Below, piece by piece: positions 21,007 through 29,257 of a stretch of DNA of 45,998 nt. The notes beneath the pieces were generated by a model. That model was not told the DNA's origin. It did no database searches and saw only the letters and a program-made list of their open reading frames with translations. The stretch comes from an uncultured Pelagibacteraceae bacterium. Its GTDB lineage: Bacteria > Pseudomonadota > Alphaproteobacteria > Pelagibacterales > Pelagibacteraceae. The position numbers were made by a program, and so were the translations under genes. Within the stretch, counting starts at the first letter, position 1; each line of letters opens with the position of its first letter. The stretch spans positions 124,048 to 170,045 of the forward strand of contig CACGAB010000001.1 in NCBI GenBank assembly GCA_902570915.1, given 5' to 3'.

Positions 21007-22380
21007 ATGACTTTAGTTAAAAAAATTAAAGATAAAAAAGTAAATTTTGAATTTAATAAAGAATTTATAAAAGTTGTCACAGATAAAATAGCTAATAATG
21101 ATGCATTATTTATTATCAATTCATTCAAAGAAATGCATCCTGCAGATGCAGCTGATATTATTGAACATTTAAGTGAAAACGATAGAGAAAGTTTAATTAA
21201 ATTAAACAGTTTTAGAATTGACCCAGAAGTATTTGTGGAGCTAAATGAGTCTGTCCAAACAGAGATAATTAAATTTTTATCTTCAGAGTCAATTGTTAGA
21301 ATATTGAAAAACCTTGAATCTGATGATGCAATATCGATTTTAGAAAATATCGAAGAAAAGAATAAAAATTCCATTTTAAGCGCTTTACCCCCAAAGGATC
21401 GTTTTGCTTTACTAGAGGGACTTAGTTATCCAGAGGATAGCGCAGCTAGAATAATGCAAAGAGAGTTTACAGCAATACCAAGCAATTGGTCAGTAGGTCA
21501 GACAATTGATTATTTGAGAGAAAACAAAGATTTACCAGAAGAATTTTTGGAAATCTTTATTGTTGATGAAAATTTTAAACCAATTGGCACTGTACCTTCA
21601 TCTAAAGTTTTGAGAACACCGAGAGAAACAAAAATGTCAAATATTATGGAGGAGACAATTTTTTTAGTACCTGTGGATATGGATAAAGAAGAGGTAGGTA
21701 ATTCATTTGAAAATTATGGACTAAATTCAGCTTGTGTGGTTGATAAGAACAATAAACTTGTTGGAATGATAACTTCAGATGATATTTTGACAGTTCTAAA
21801 AGAAGAAGCTGAAGAAGATACGTTAAGACTTGCTGGTGTTGGTGATGAAGAAATCACAGATGGTGTATTTACTAAAACAAAAAGAAGATTTAACTGGTTG
21901 TTATTAAATTTATTTACTGCTTTTCTAGCAACTTGGTGCATAAGTTTATTTGGAGCAACTATTGAGCAAATGGTAGTACTTGCTTTCCTAATGCCAATCG
22001 TTGCTTCGATGGGTGGCAATGCTGGAATGCAAACATTAGCTGTGACAGTAAGATCTTTAGCTACAAATGATTTAACTAAAAATAATTTTACTCAAAATAT
22101 ATTAAAAGAATTTAATATTGGAGTTTTGAATGGAATAATTTTTGCTGTTATTAGTTCATTAATAGTTCAATTATGGTTTCAAGATAGTCAACTTTCTTTA
22201 ATAATTTCTATTTCAATGATTTTGACAATGATAATAGCCGGTCTTTTTGGAATACTTGTTCCTGTCTCTTTAAAAAAAATGAATATTGATCCTGCCATAG
22301 CATCTAGCGTTTTTGTAACAACAATTACTGACGTAATTGGATTTGTATCTTTTTTAGGTGTTGGTGCATATTACTTTTAA
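21007..22380 (+). CDS. mgtE: MgtE-type magnesium transporter
   Basis: MgtE is a Mg-gated channel for magnesium entry across the inner membrane. The N-terminal superhelical domain (about residues 30-130) has MHPADAADIIEHL and related repeats, two CBS domains follow (about 135-255), and five membrane segments fill residues ~290-457. The pore signature PIVASMGGNAGMQTLAV is intact. It diverges from lipB across a 60-base gap in which no convincing promoter pair or Mg riboswitch is visible. Its stop shares a TTAA with the convergent panC stop. Confidence 0.95.
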   Translation: MTLVKKIKDKKVNFEFNKEFIKVVTDKIANNDALFIINSFKEMHPADAADIIEHLSENDRESLIKLNSFRIDPEVFVELNESVQTEIIKFLSSESIVRILKNLESDDAISILENIEEKNKNSILSALPPKDRFALLEGLSYPEDSAARIMQREFTAIPSNWSVGQTIDYLRENKDLPEEFLEIFIVDENFKPIGTVPSSKVLRTPRETKMSNIMEETIFLVPVDMDKEEVGNSFENYGLNSACVVDKNNKLVGMITSDDILTVLKEEAEEDTLRLAGVGDEEITDGVFTKTKRRFNWLLLNLFTAFLATWCISLFGATIEQMVVLAFLMPIVASMGGNAGMQTLAVTVRSLATNDLTKNNFTQNILKEFNIGVLNGIIFAVISSLIVQLWFQDSQLSLIISISMILTMIIAGLFGILVPVSLKKMNIDPAIASSVFVTTITDVIGFVSFLGVGAYYF

Positions 22381-23189
22381 AAATTATCTATCAATCTCAC
22401 TTTATTGATAAAATACGCAATAAATATTTTTGAATTTTTTATAGTTGAAGAAGATTTAAGATTATTTTTTTTTCTAATCTCCAAGTAATCAATTTTAATA
22501 TCAAAATTTTTTTTAAATAATTCCATTTTCTGTTGTAAAAGATTTTTTATTTTTTTCTTATTTTTAAGAAATATTTTAAAATGGAATAAATCTTTAGCTA
22601 TTTTACCTGCTTTAATTAGATCTTTTTTATTGAGTAATTGATTTCTTGAAGATAAAGCAAGTTTATTTTTATCTCTTACCGTTTTGCATGATATAATTTT
22701 AGTTTCATATTTTTTTTCAATAAACTTTTTAACTAATAGTAGCTGCTGATAGTCTTTTTCACCCATGAATATTTTGTTTGGTTTAATAATATTTGTTAAT
22801 CTATCCATTACGTCAATCACACCCTCAAAATGACCTTTTCTAAATTTTGCACAAAGCACTTTGTTTTCATTTTTTAGAATTATTGCCTTTTTTCTTTTAA
22901 GTGAATAGATCTCTTTTTTATTTGGGATATAAACAAAATTAACTTTTAATTTTTTTAAGATATTAAGATCTTTATTTAAATTCTTTGGGTATGATAAATA
23001 ATCTTTTTTGTTGTTAAATTGAGTTGGATTTATGAAAATACTTACAAGTGTTTGATTACATTTTCTTTTTGACTGTTTTATTAAATATTCATGCCCCCTA
23101 TGAAGACACCCCATCGTTGGAACAAACCCCAAATTTGAAACTTTTTTGAGCGCCTCATTTATATCTTTATTTTTTAATAAAATTTTCAT
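22377..23189 (-). CDS. panC: pantothenate synthetase
   Basis: PanC joins pantoate and beta-alanine with ATP to form pantothenate, the coenzyme A precursor. The adenylation motif FVPTMGCLHRGHEYLI contains His30 and His33 of HxGH. Other matches are MGEKDYQQL, and LALSSRNQLL as the KMSKS-like loop. The 270-residue length is normal. The C-terminal half is very lysine- and phenylalanine-rich, typical of low-GC drift. panB and panD are not nearby. It diverges from galU with a 35-base gap. Confidence 0.94.
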   Translation of the reverse strand: MKILLKNKDINEALKKVSNLGFVPTMGCLHRGHEYLIKQSKRKCNQTLVSIFINPTQFNNKKDYLSYPKNLNKDLNILKKLKVNFVYIPNKKEIYSLKRKKAIILKNENKVLCAKFRKGHFEGVIDVMDRLTNIIKPNKIFMGEKDYQQLLLVKKFIEKKYETKIISCKTVRDKNKLALSSRNQLLNKKDLIKAGKIAKDLFHFKIFLKNKKKIKNLLQQKMELFKKNFDIKIDYLEIRKKNNLKSSSTIKNSKIFIAYFINKVRLIDNF

Positions 23190-23224
23190 TTGTATAAAAT
23201 AATTTTTATAAGTAAAACATTCAA

Positions 23225-24041
23225 ATGATTAAACAAGCAATTATTCCTTTAGCTGGTTTAGGAACTCGATTACTACCATTAACCAGTGTTTTCGCTAAAG
23301 AGCTTTTACCTATAAATGGTAAACCTGGGATTGAATATATTTTAGATGAGTGTATTGAGGCTGGAATAAAAGAAGTTGTTTTTATTATTTCAAAAAAAAA
23401 AATGATGATTAAGAAATATTTTTATAACGACAATTTTTATAAAAAAATAATAAAAAAAAAGAAAGACTCGAGAACTTTAAAAGAATATAAAAAAATTCTA
23501 AAATATAAAAAAATTATAAAATTTGTTTATCAAAACAAGCCTTTGGGCACAGGTGATGCAGTTTTAAAAACTAAAAATATTATTAAAGATAAATTCTTTT
23601 TAATGTTACTACCAGATGATCTTATAATAAAAAAAAACTGTTCTAAATCTATGATCCAAATACACAAAAAATATAAAGCATCAGTTATGGCAAGTATGAA
23701 TGTTGATAAAAAAACAGTGTCTAGGTGGGGTATCTATAAATTGAAAAAAAAAAATGGATAAAAATAATTTTTTAATCGAGGATGTAATTGAAAAGCCTTC
23801 AATAAAAGAGGCGCCGTCCAATAAAGCTGTAATCGGAAGATATATTTTACCAAGGAAAATATTTGCAAAATTATTATCACAAAAACCAGGTAAAGGTGGT
23901 GAAATACATATTACAGATTCTATCCAAACTTTAATTAAAGAAAATCAAAAATTTATAGCACATAACTTTTCTGGTAAATACTTGGATTGTGGAAGTATGA
24001 ATGGATACATTAAATCTGGTATAGAGATTTCAAAAATATGA
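23225..24041 (+). pseudogene. galU: UTP-glucose-1-phosphate uridylyltransferase, interrupted by a +1 frameshift
   Basis: GalU makes UDP-glucose from UTP and glucose-1-phosphate. The reading frame is split: an N-terminal part (23225-23761) with IPLAGLGTRLLPLT and the sugar-site region, and a C-terminal part (23754-24041) with EDVIEKPS, APSNKAVIGRYILP and GKYLDCGSMNGY. The break falls in a run of 11 A at 23744-23754. Removing one A joins the parts as ...YKLKKKMDKNNF..., giving about 270 residues, close to normal, with no loss of conserved sequence. A sequencing or assembly error, polymerase slippage or true inactivation all fit. The stop overlaps the start of ugd (ATGA), so the pair is probably an operon for UDP-glucuronate. 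Confidence 0.88.
23744..23754 (+). repeat. 11-base poly-A run at the galU frameshift
   Basis: Eleven consecutive A precede TGGATAAAAAT. The upstream frame reads TTG AAA AAA AAA AAT GGA TAA and stops at once. A ten-A version would read through in frame. Runs of this length are prone to replication, transcription and sequencing slippage. Confidence 0.95.
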
Positions 24042-25336
24042 AATTATGCATGATAGGAACAGGTTATGTTGGACTTGTTAGTGGCGTTTGTTTTTCTGAT
24101 TTAGGAAATGTTGTTTATTGTGTTGATAAGGATAAAAATAAAATTGATTCACTTAATAAAGGAAAAGTACCTATTTATGAGCCAGGATTAGAAGAAATAC
24201 TGAAAAGAAATCATAAAGCTAAAAGGTTACTTTTTACTTCAGATTTAAATGAAGCTGTAAAAAAATCTGATATTATATTTATCTGTGTAGGAACTCCTAC
24301 CAAAAAAAAAAGTAATTCAGCTGATTTAAAACAAGTATTTTCTGTAGCAAAACAATTAAAAAAAAGCATTTATAAATATAAAATCATCATAACAAAATCT
24401 ACAGTTCCTGTTACAACTGGAGATAAGATTGAAAAAATTTTAAGTAAACTCAAGAAAAAAAAACTGATAGATGTAGTTTCAAATCCTGAATTTTTAAGAG
24501 AGGGAGAAGCTATAAGAGATTTTATTTATCCTGATAGAGTTGTCATTGGTACTGACAGCAATAAAGCTAATAGAATTTTAAGATCTTTATACTTACCTAT
24601 AATAAAAAAATCTAGTAGATATTTTAAAACTTCAAGAAGAGGTGCTGAGATGGTAAAATATGCTTCCAATGCTTTTTTAGCTACAAAAATTTCCTACATA
24701 AACGAATTGGCAAATTTATGTGAAAAAATTGGTGTTAATATCCAAGATATTTCTATTGGTATGGGTTTGGATCAAAGAATTGGTGATAGATTTTTAAGGG
24801 CAGGACCTGCTTATGGTGGCTCATGTTTTCCAAAAGATACAAGAGCTTTAATTGATGTTGCTAATAAATATAAAACTGATCTTTCCATAATAAAAAGTGT
24901 TGTTAGATCTAACAATCAAAGAAAAACAACTCTCACAAAAAGAATTGATAAAATTTTGAACAATAAGCTAAAGAATAAAATTATTACATTTTTAGGTGTA
25001 ACTTTTAAACCTAATACCGATGATATGAGGGAAGCATCAAGTATTCCAATGATTAATTATTTAAATAAAAAAGGTAGCAAAATTAGGTATTATGACCCCT
25101 CTGGAACAAAAAGGGAATTTGATAAATTAAAGAATGTTAAATTTTACAGTAATATTTCTTCAGCTTGTATCAAAAGTGATCTTGTTATTATTCACACTGA
25201 GTGGAATGCTTTTAAGCTACTAGACTTTAAAAGACTTGTAAAAAAAAGAAATTTCAAAGTTTTTGATATGAGAAATATTTATTCTCAAGATAAAATGAGA
25301 GATTTAAAAATAGATTACACCAGTATTGGAAGATAA
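24038..25336 (+). CDS. ugd: UDP-glucose 6-dehydrogenase
   Basis: The enzyme oxidises UDP-glucose to UDP-glucuronate with two NAD+, supplying surface polysaccharide precursors. The Rossmann motif GTGYVGLVSGVCFSDLG opens the protein. VSNPEFLREGEAIRDF and the catalytic-cysteine motif YGGSCFPKDTRAL (Cys263) are intact, and the C-terminal domain has GVTFKPNTDDMREASS. At 432 residues it is full length. Its ATG overlaps the galU stop by 4 bases, so its translation may depend on ribosomes finishing the frameshifted galU. Confidence 0.95.
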   Translation: MKLCMIGTGYVGLVSGVCFSDLGNVVYCVDKDKNKIDSLNKGKVPIYEPGLEEILKRNHKAKRLLFTSDLNEAVKKSDIIFICVGTPTKKKSNSADLKQVFSVAKQLKKSIYKYKIIITKSTVPVTTGDKIEKILSKLKKKKLIDVVSNPEFLREGEAIRDFIYPDRVVIGTDSNKANRILRSLYLPIIKKSSRYFKTSRRGAEMVKYASNAFLATKISYINELANLCEKIGVNIQDISIGMGLDQRIGDRFLRAGPAYGGSCFPKDTRALIDVANKYKTDLSIIKSVVRSNNQRKTTLTKRIDKILNNKLKNKIITFLGVTFKPNTDDMREASSIPMINYLNKKGSKIRYYDPSGTKREFDKLKNVKFYSNISSACIKSDLVIIHTEWNAFKLLDFKRLVKKRNFKVFDMRNIYSQDKMRDLKIDYTSIGR

Positions 25337-25337
25337 T

Positions 25338-25799
25338 TTAATTTAATTCAAATATTGCATCTACCTCAACTGAAACACCTAATGGCAAACTATTTGAACT
25401 AATAGCTGCTCTTGTATGCATTCCAGCTTTATCAAATATTGATGCAATTAAATCTGAAGCTCCATTAACTACTTTAGGTTGATCTATAAAATCATCTGTT
25501 GAGTTAACAAATCCGGTGAGTTTAACACACGATTTTATTTTAGATAAATCTCCATCACAAGCCTCTTTTGCTTGTGAAACAATGCTTAAACCACATCTTT
25601 TTGCAGCGTTATAACCATCATCTACTGAGAGATCTTTTCCTACTTTACCCTTGATTAATTTACCATTTTCATCAATCGATATTTGACCTGATATGAATAA
25701 CAATTTACCTGTAATTTTAGTAGCAACATAAGATCCAACTGGTGGTTTAGCTTGTGGTAATATAATATTTAATTCTTTAATTCGATCAATAATTGTCAT
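25338..25799 (-). CDS. RidA/YjgF-family protein
   Basis: RidA-family trimers hydrolyse reactive enamine/imine intermediates made by PLP enzymes. The 153-residue product is the longer subfamily (YjgH/TdcF-like) rather than the ~128-residue RidA. It has KLLFISGQISIDENGKLIKGKVG near the N-terminus and the family end FDKAGMHTRAAISSNSLPLGVSVEVDAIFEL. The precise substrate is not predictable. Its ATG overlaps the TGA of the upstream small exported protein gene, so it is likely the last gene of the ruvX-to-ridA block. Confidence 0.88.
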   Translation of the reverse strand: MTIIDRIKELNIILPQAKPPVGSYVATKITGKLLFISGQISIDENGKLIKGKVGKDLSVDDGYNAAKRCGLSIVSQAKEACDGDLSKIKSCVKLTGFVNSTDDFIDQPKVVNGASDLIASIFDKAGMHTRAAISSNSLPLGVSVEVDAIFELN

Positions 25800-26056
25800 T
25801 TTTTTAATTTTTCAATAAATTCTTTACCGTTTTTGCTGCTTTTAAATTTCGTCCAAGTATCTTTTAATGAAGATTTATCAAGCTTTTTTTTACCTGCACT
25901 TAATTTTTCACCTGTACTTGTTTTAAGTTTTTTTGCGGTACACTCAATATATTTTGCACTTAGTTTATCAAATTGATTACAATCAGTCTCATTGGCAAAT
26001 AAAGAAGTCGAGACTAATAAAATAAAAAGAGATTTAAATAATAATTTTTTTTTCAT
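25796..26056 (-). CDS. small exported protein of unknown function
   Basis: I do not recognise the family. The 86-residue product begins with a classical Sec signal peptide (basic MKKK, hydrophobic core to about residue 19), with a probable cleavage after SLFA at residue 21. The mature part, about 65 residues, has two cysteines (26 and 39) that could form a disulfide in the periplasm. The rest is a lysine/serine-rich helical segment ending WTKFKSSKNGKEFIEKLKK. It lies 8 bases downstream of topA and overlaps ridA by 4 bases (ATGA). The coupling and signal peptide argue that it is a real gene. Confidence 0.75.
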   Translation of the reverse strand: MKKKLLFKSLFILLVSTSLFANETDCNQFDKLSAKYIECTAKKLKTSTGEKLSAGKKKLDKSSLKDTWTKFKSSKNGKEFIEKLKK

Positions 26057-26064
26057 ATTTTTTC

Positions 26065-28641
26065 CTATTTTTTTTTCTTTTTTTTATCTTTATCGTATTC
26101 TTTTCTTTTATCAATTAAAATTAATGCTTCTTCCATAGTTAACTCATTCGGATCTTTTTCCTCTGGTATTGTGGCATTAAGAGATTTGTATTTAATGTAT
26201 GGACCATATTGTCCTTTCATAATTCTAACAGGCTTACCATCTTCAGGATGTGTGCCTAAGTCTTTTATAATAGATGAAGACATTCGGCCTGGTTTAGCCT
26301 CAGCAATTAAAGTTATTGCTCTGTTTAAACCAATAGAAAAAATTTCTTCTATATTTTCAATTCTTGCTGACTTATTTTCACATTTTAGATAGGGACCAAA
26401 TCTTCCAGTGTTCAATGTTATTTCTTTTTGATTCTCTGGATTGAGACCTAAAGATTTTGGTAGTGAACATAAAAATTGAGCTTTTTCTAAATCAATATCT
26501 TTTAAATCTAAACCTTTGGGAATTGATACATTTTTTAATAGTTCGTTAACTTCAGTTTTAGATTTCTTTTTCTTTTTCTTTTTTTTTGCACTTTCTTCTA
26601 TTTCTTGTTCACTTAAAATTTTTTCATATTGAAGATAGGGTCCAAATCTTCCATTTTTCAAATATATATCATTACCATTCTCATGCTTTCCGATAAATTT
26701 TGGTTCAGCTAGTTGAGCTTGGGCTGCAGCTTTTGCTTTAGATAATGGCCGTGTATATTTACAATCAGGATAATTTGAGCATCCTATAAAAGCTCCCCCT
26801 CTAAAACTATTTTTCAAACTGAGTGTACCATTGCTACATAATTGGCATTTTCTGACTATATTTCCCTCATTATCCTTATCAAAAATAAGTTCACCCAAAC
26901 TATCATTTAGTAAATCTAAAACCTCTCTAGTTCTTTTTTCCTTTACCTCAGAAACATTGTTATTAAAGTCTTTCCAAAATAATTCTAAAACTTTAATCCA
27001 ACTTTCTTTACCAGAGGTAATCTCATCTAATTGATCTTCTAATCCTGCAGTAAAATTATAATCTACATATCTTGAGAACAATTTTTCCAAGAAAGCAGAA
27101 ATTAATTTTCCTCTATCGGTTGGAAAAAATCTTTTATTTAGTATTTCTGCGTATCCTCTGTTAGCTATGGTAGAGATAATGCTTGCATACGTTGATGGTC
27201 TACCAATTCCAAGCTCTTCGAGTTTTTTAACTAAACTTGCTTCAGAGTATCTTGGTGGGGGTTGTGTAAAATGCTGTTCATCTATTAAAGACTCAATATT
27301 TACTAAACCCTTTTTCATAGCTGGTAATATACTTTCGTCATCATCTTTATTTTGGTTGTTATAGATCTTTAAAAAACCATCAAATTTGAGAACAGAGCCA
27401 CTAGTTTTACAAACTGTGTCATTATTATCAGAAGTTACAGTAATTGTATTTCTGTCAAATTTTGCAGATGACATTTGAGAGGATAAAGCTCGACTCCAAA
27501 TTAAGTCATATAATTTATTTTGATCGGTGCTTAAATATTTTTTAACACTTTGTGGAGTTCTAATTATATCTGTGGGCCTAATTGCTTCGTGAGCCTCTTG
27601 TGCATTTTTAGCTTTTTTTCCTGAATAGTTTAGAGAACTCTCAGGTAAATATTCATTACCAATTTCTTTTTTAATATAGTCTCTAAAAGTTGAGACTGCA
27701 TCTTTTGACAAATTTGTTCCATCAGTTCTCATGTAAGTAATTAAACCTATAGTTTCTCCATCTATTTCTATCCCTTGGTAAAGTTTTTGTGCAATTTGCA
27801 TTGTTCTTGATGCACCAAAACCTAGTCTACTTGAGGCTGTTTGTTGCAGTGTAGATGTTGTGAAAGGCCCTGATGGATTTCGATTTATAATTTTACTTGA
27901 AATATCTGTAATACTAAATTTTTTTTTATTAATAATTGATATTGCCTTATTGATTTCCTCTTTATTTTTAAAAGAAAATTTTTCTATTTTGTTGTTTTCA
28001 AGTTGACTTATACTAGCAGTTATAATTTGATTTTTTTTATCTTTAAATTTAACACTTAAAGTCCAGAATTCCTCTGGATTGAATGACTCAATTTCATGCT
28101 CTCTCTCAGTTATTAACTTTAATGCTACAGACTGTACTCTCCCAGCAGACTTTGAGCCTGGTAATTTAGTCCAAAGAATAGGTGAGATGTTAAAACCAAC
28201 TAAGTAGTCCAAAGCTCGTCTAGCCATATAAGCATCTACTAACAAAGGTTCAATTTGTCTTGGATTATCAATACCATGTAACACAGCTTTTTTTGTAATT
28301 TCGTTAAAGACAACTCTTTCAATTTCCTTATCTTTTAAAAGTTTTTTTTCATTTAAATATTCTTTTACATGCCATGCTATTGCTTCACCTTCACGATCAG
28401 GGTCAGTAGCAAGGATAATTTTAGAGGAGTCTTTTGCTGCATCAGTAATTTCTTTAAGATATTTCTTTGAAAAACTGTCTACTTCCCACTCCATTTTAAA
28501 GTCATGATCAGGATCAACAGAACCATTTTTTGAGGGTAAATCTCTTATGTGTCCATAACTTGCTAAAACTTTATAATCATCACCTAAATATTTATTTATG
28601 GTTTTTGCTTTAGCAGGACTTTCTACAATCACCAAGTTCAT
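26065..28641 (-). CDS. topA: DNA topoisomerase I
   Basis: TopA relaxes negative supercoils by nicking one strand. The Toprim domain begins VIVESPAKAKTINKYLG, with the acidic triad in TDPDREGEAIAW (Asp80, Asp82, Glu84). The nucleophile is Tyr303 in GLITYMRTDGTN. The 858-residue protein has a single four-Cys zinc finger (CQLC...CSNYPDC) and then three short repeats of the type GRFGPYL/GQYGPYI, plus a run of lysines (about residues 689-696) and a lysine C-terminus. It lies between plsY and the small exported protein on one minus-strand unit. Confidence 0.96.
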   Translation of the reverse strand: MNLVIVESPAKAKTINKYLGDDYKVLASYGHIRDLPSKNGSVDPDHDFKMEWEVDSFSKKYLKEITDAAKDSSKIILATDPDREGEAIAWHVKEYLNEKKLLKDKEIERVVFNEITKKAVLHGIDNPRQIEPLLVDAYMARRALDYLVGFNISPILWTKLPGSKSAGRVQSVALKLITEREHEIESFNPEEFWTLSVKFKDKKNQIITASISQLENNKIEKFSFKNKEEINKAISIINKKKFSITDISSKIINRNPSGPFTTSTLQQTASSRLGFGASRTMQIAQKLYQGIEIDGETIGLITYMRTDGTNLSKDAVSTFRDYIKKEIGNEYLPESSLNYSGKKAKNAQEAHEAIRPTDIIRTPQSVKKYLSTDQNKLYDLIWSRALSSQMSSAKFDRNTITVTSDNNDTVCKTSGSVLKFDGFLKIYNNQNKDDDESILPAMKKGLVNIESLIDEQHFTQPPPRYSEASLVKKLEELGIGRPSTYASIISTIANRGYAEILNKRFFPTDRGKLISAFLEKLFSRYVDYNFTAGLEDQLDEITSGKESWIKVLELFWKDFNNNVSEVKEKRTREVLDLLNDSLGELIFDKDNEGNIVRKCQLCSNGTLSLKNSFRGGAFIGCSNYPDCKYTRPLSKAKAAAQAQLAEPKFIGKHENGNDIYLKNGRFGPYLQYEKILSEQEIEESAKKKKKKKKSKTEVNELLKNVSIPKGLDLKDIDLEKAQFLCSLPKSLGLNPENQKEITLNTGRFGPYLKCENKSARIENIEEIFSIGLNRAITLIAEAKPGRMSSSIIKDLGTHPEDGKPVRIMKGQYGPYIKYKSLNATIPEEKDPNELTMEEALILIDKRKEYDKDKKKKKK

Positions 28642-28677
28642 TAACTACAAACTACTCAAATGAGTTAGATAGTCAAA

Positions 28678-29256
28678 TTAATAAATTTTTGTCTTTGTTT
28701 CTTCTTTATTTTTCAATCTTTTAATGTTTTCTCTGTGAGTAAAAAATATCAAAATAAACATAATAGTAAAAAAAATTACTTGATTAAATTGTGATGAAAA
28801 TAACAAATATATCGGAATAGAAATTGATGCAACTAATGAAGCTAAAGATGAATATTTAGAAAGACCAAATGTAACAAACCAAGAAATTATAAAGATTAAA
28901 CTGAAATAAATGTTCAATGCAAATAAAATTCCTAAATAAGTTGCAACACCTTTACCACCCTTAAATTTTAACCAGATAGGAAAAACGTGACCCAAGAAAG
29001 CACAAAGTGAAGATACATAAACTAATTCTGGAAGGTAAATTTTAACATAAATAACTGGAAGAATGGCCTTAAGAATATCGAAAATTAAAGTTGTATAACC
29101 AATAATCTTATTTCCTGTTCTTAGAGCATTTGTGGCACCTATATTTCCGGAACCTATTTCTCTAATATCTTTTTTTAAAAAAATTTTTGTTAATATTAAA
29201 CCGAATGGAATTGATCCCATTAGGTACGAAATAATACCAACAATTAAAATTTCCAT
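28678..29256 (-). CDS. plsY: acyl-phosphate:glycerol-3-phosphate acyltransferase
   Basis: PlsY adds the first acyl chain to glycerol-3-phosphate from acyl-phosphate, starting phospholipid synthesis in the inner membrane. The three family motifs are present: YLMGSIPFGLIL, REIGSGNIGATNALRTG near residues 34-50, and KFKGGKGVATYLG near residue 100. Five hydrophobic segments fit the known topology, and the length (192) is typical. It starts one base after the dihydroorotase-like gene, and 36 bases separate it from topA. Confidence 0.95.
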   Translation of the reverse strand: MEILIVGIISYLMGSIPFGLILTKIFLKKDIREIGSGNIGATNALRTGNKIIGYTTLIFDILKAILPVIYVKIYLPELVYVSSLCAFLGHVFPIWLKFKGGKGVATYLGILFALNIYFSLIFIISWFVTFGLSKYSSLASLVASISIPIYLLFSSQFNQVIFFTIMFILIFFTHRENIKRLKNKEETKTKIY

Positions 29257-29257
29257 A

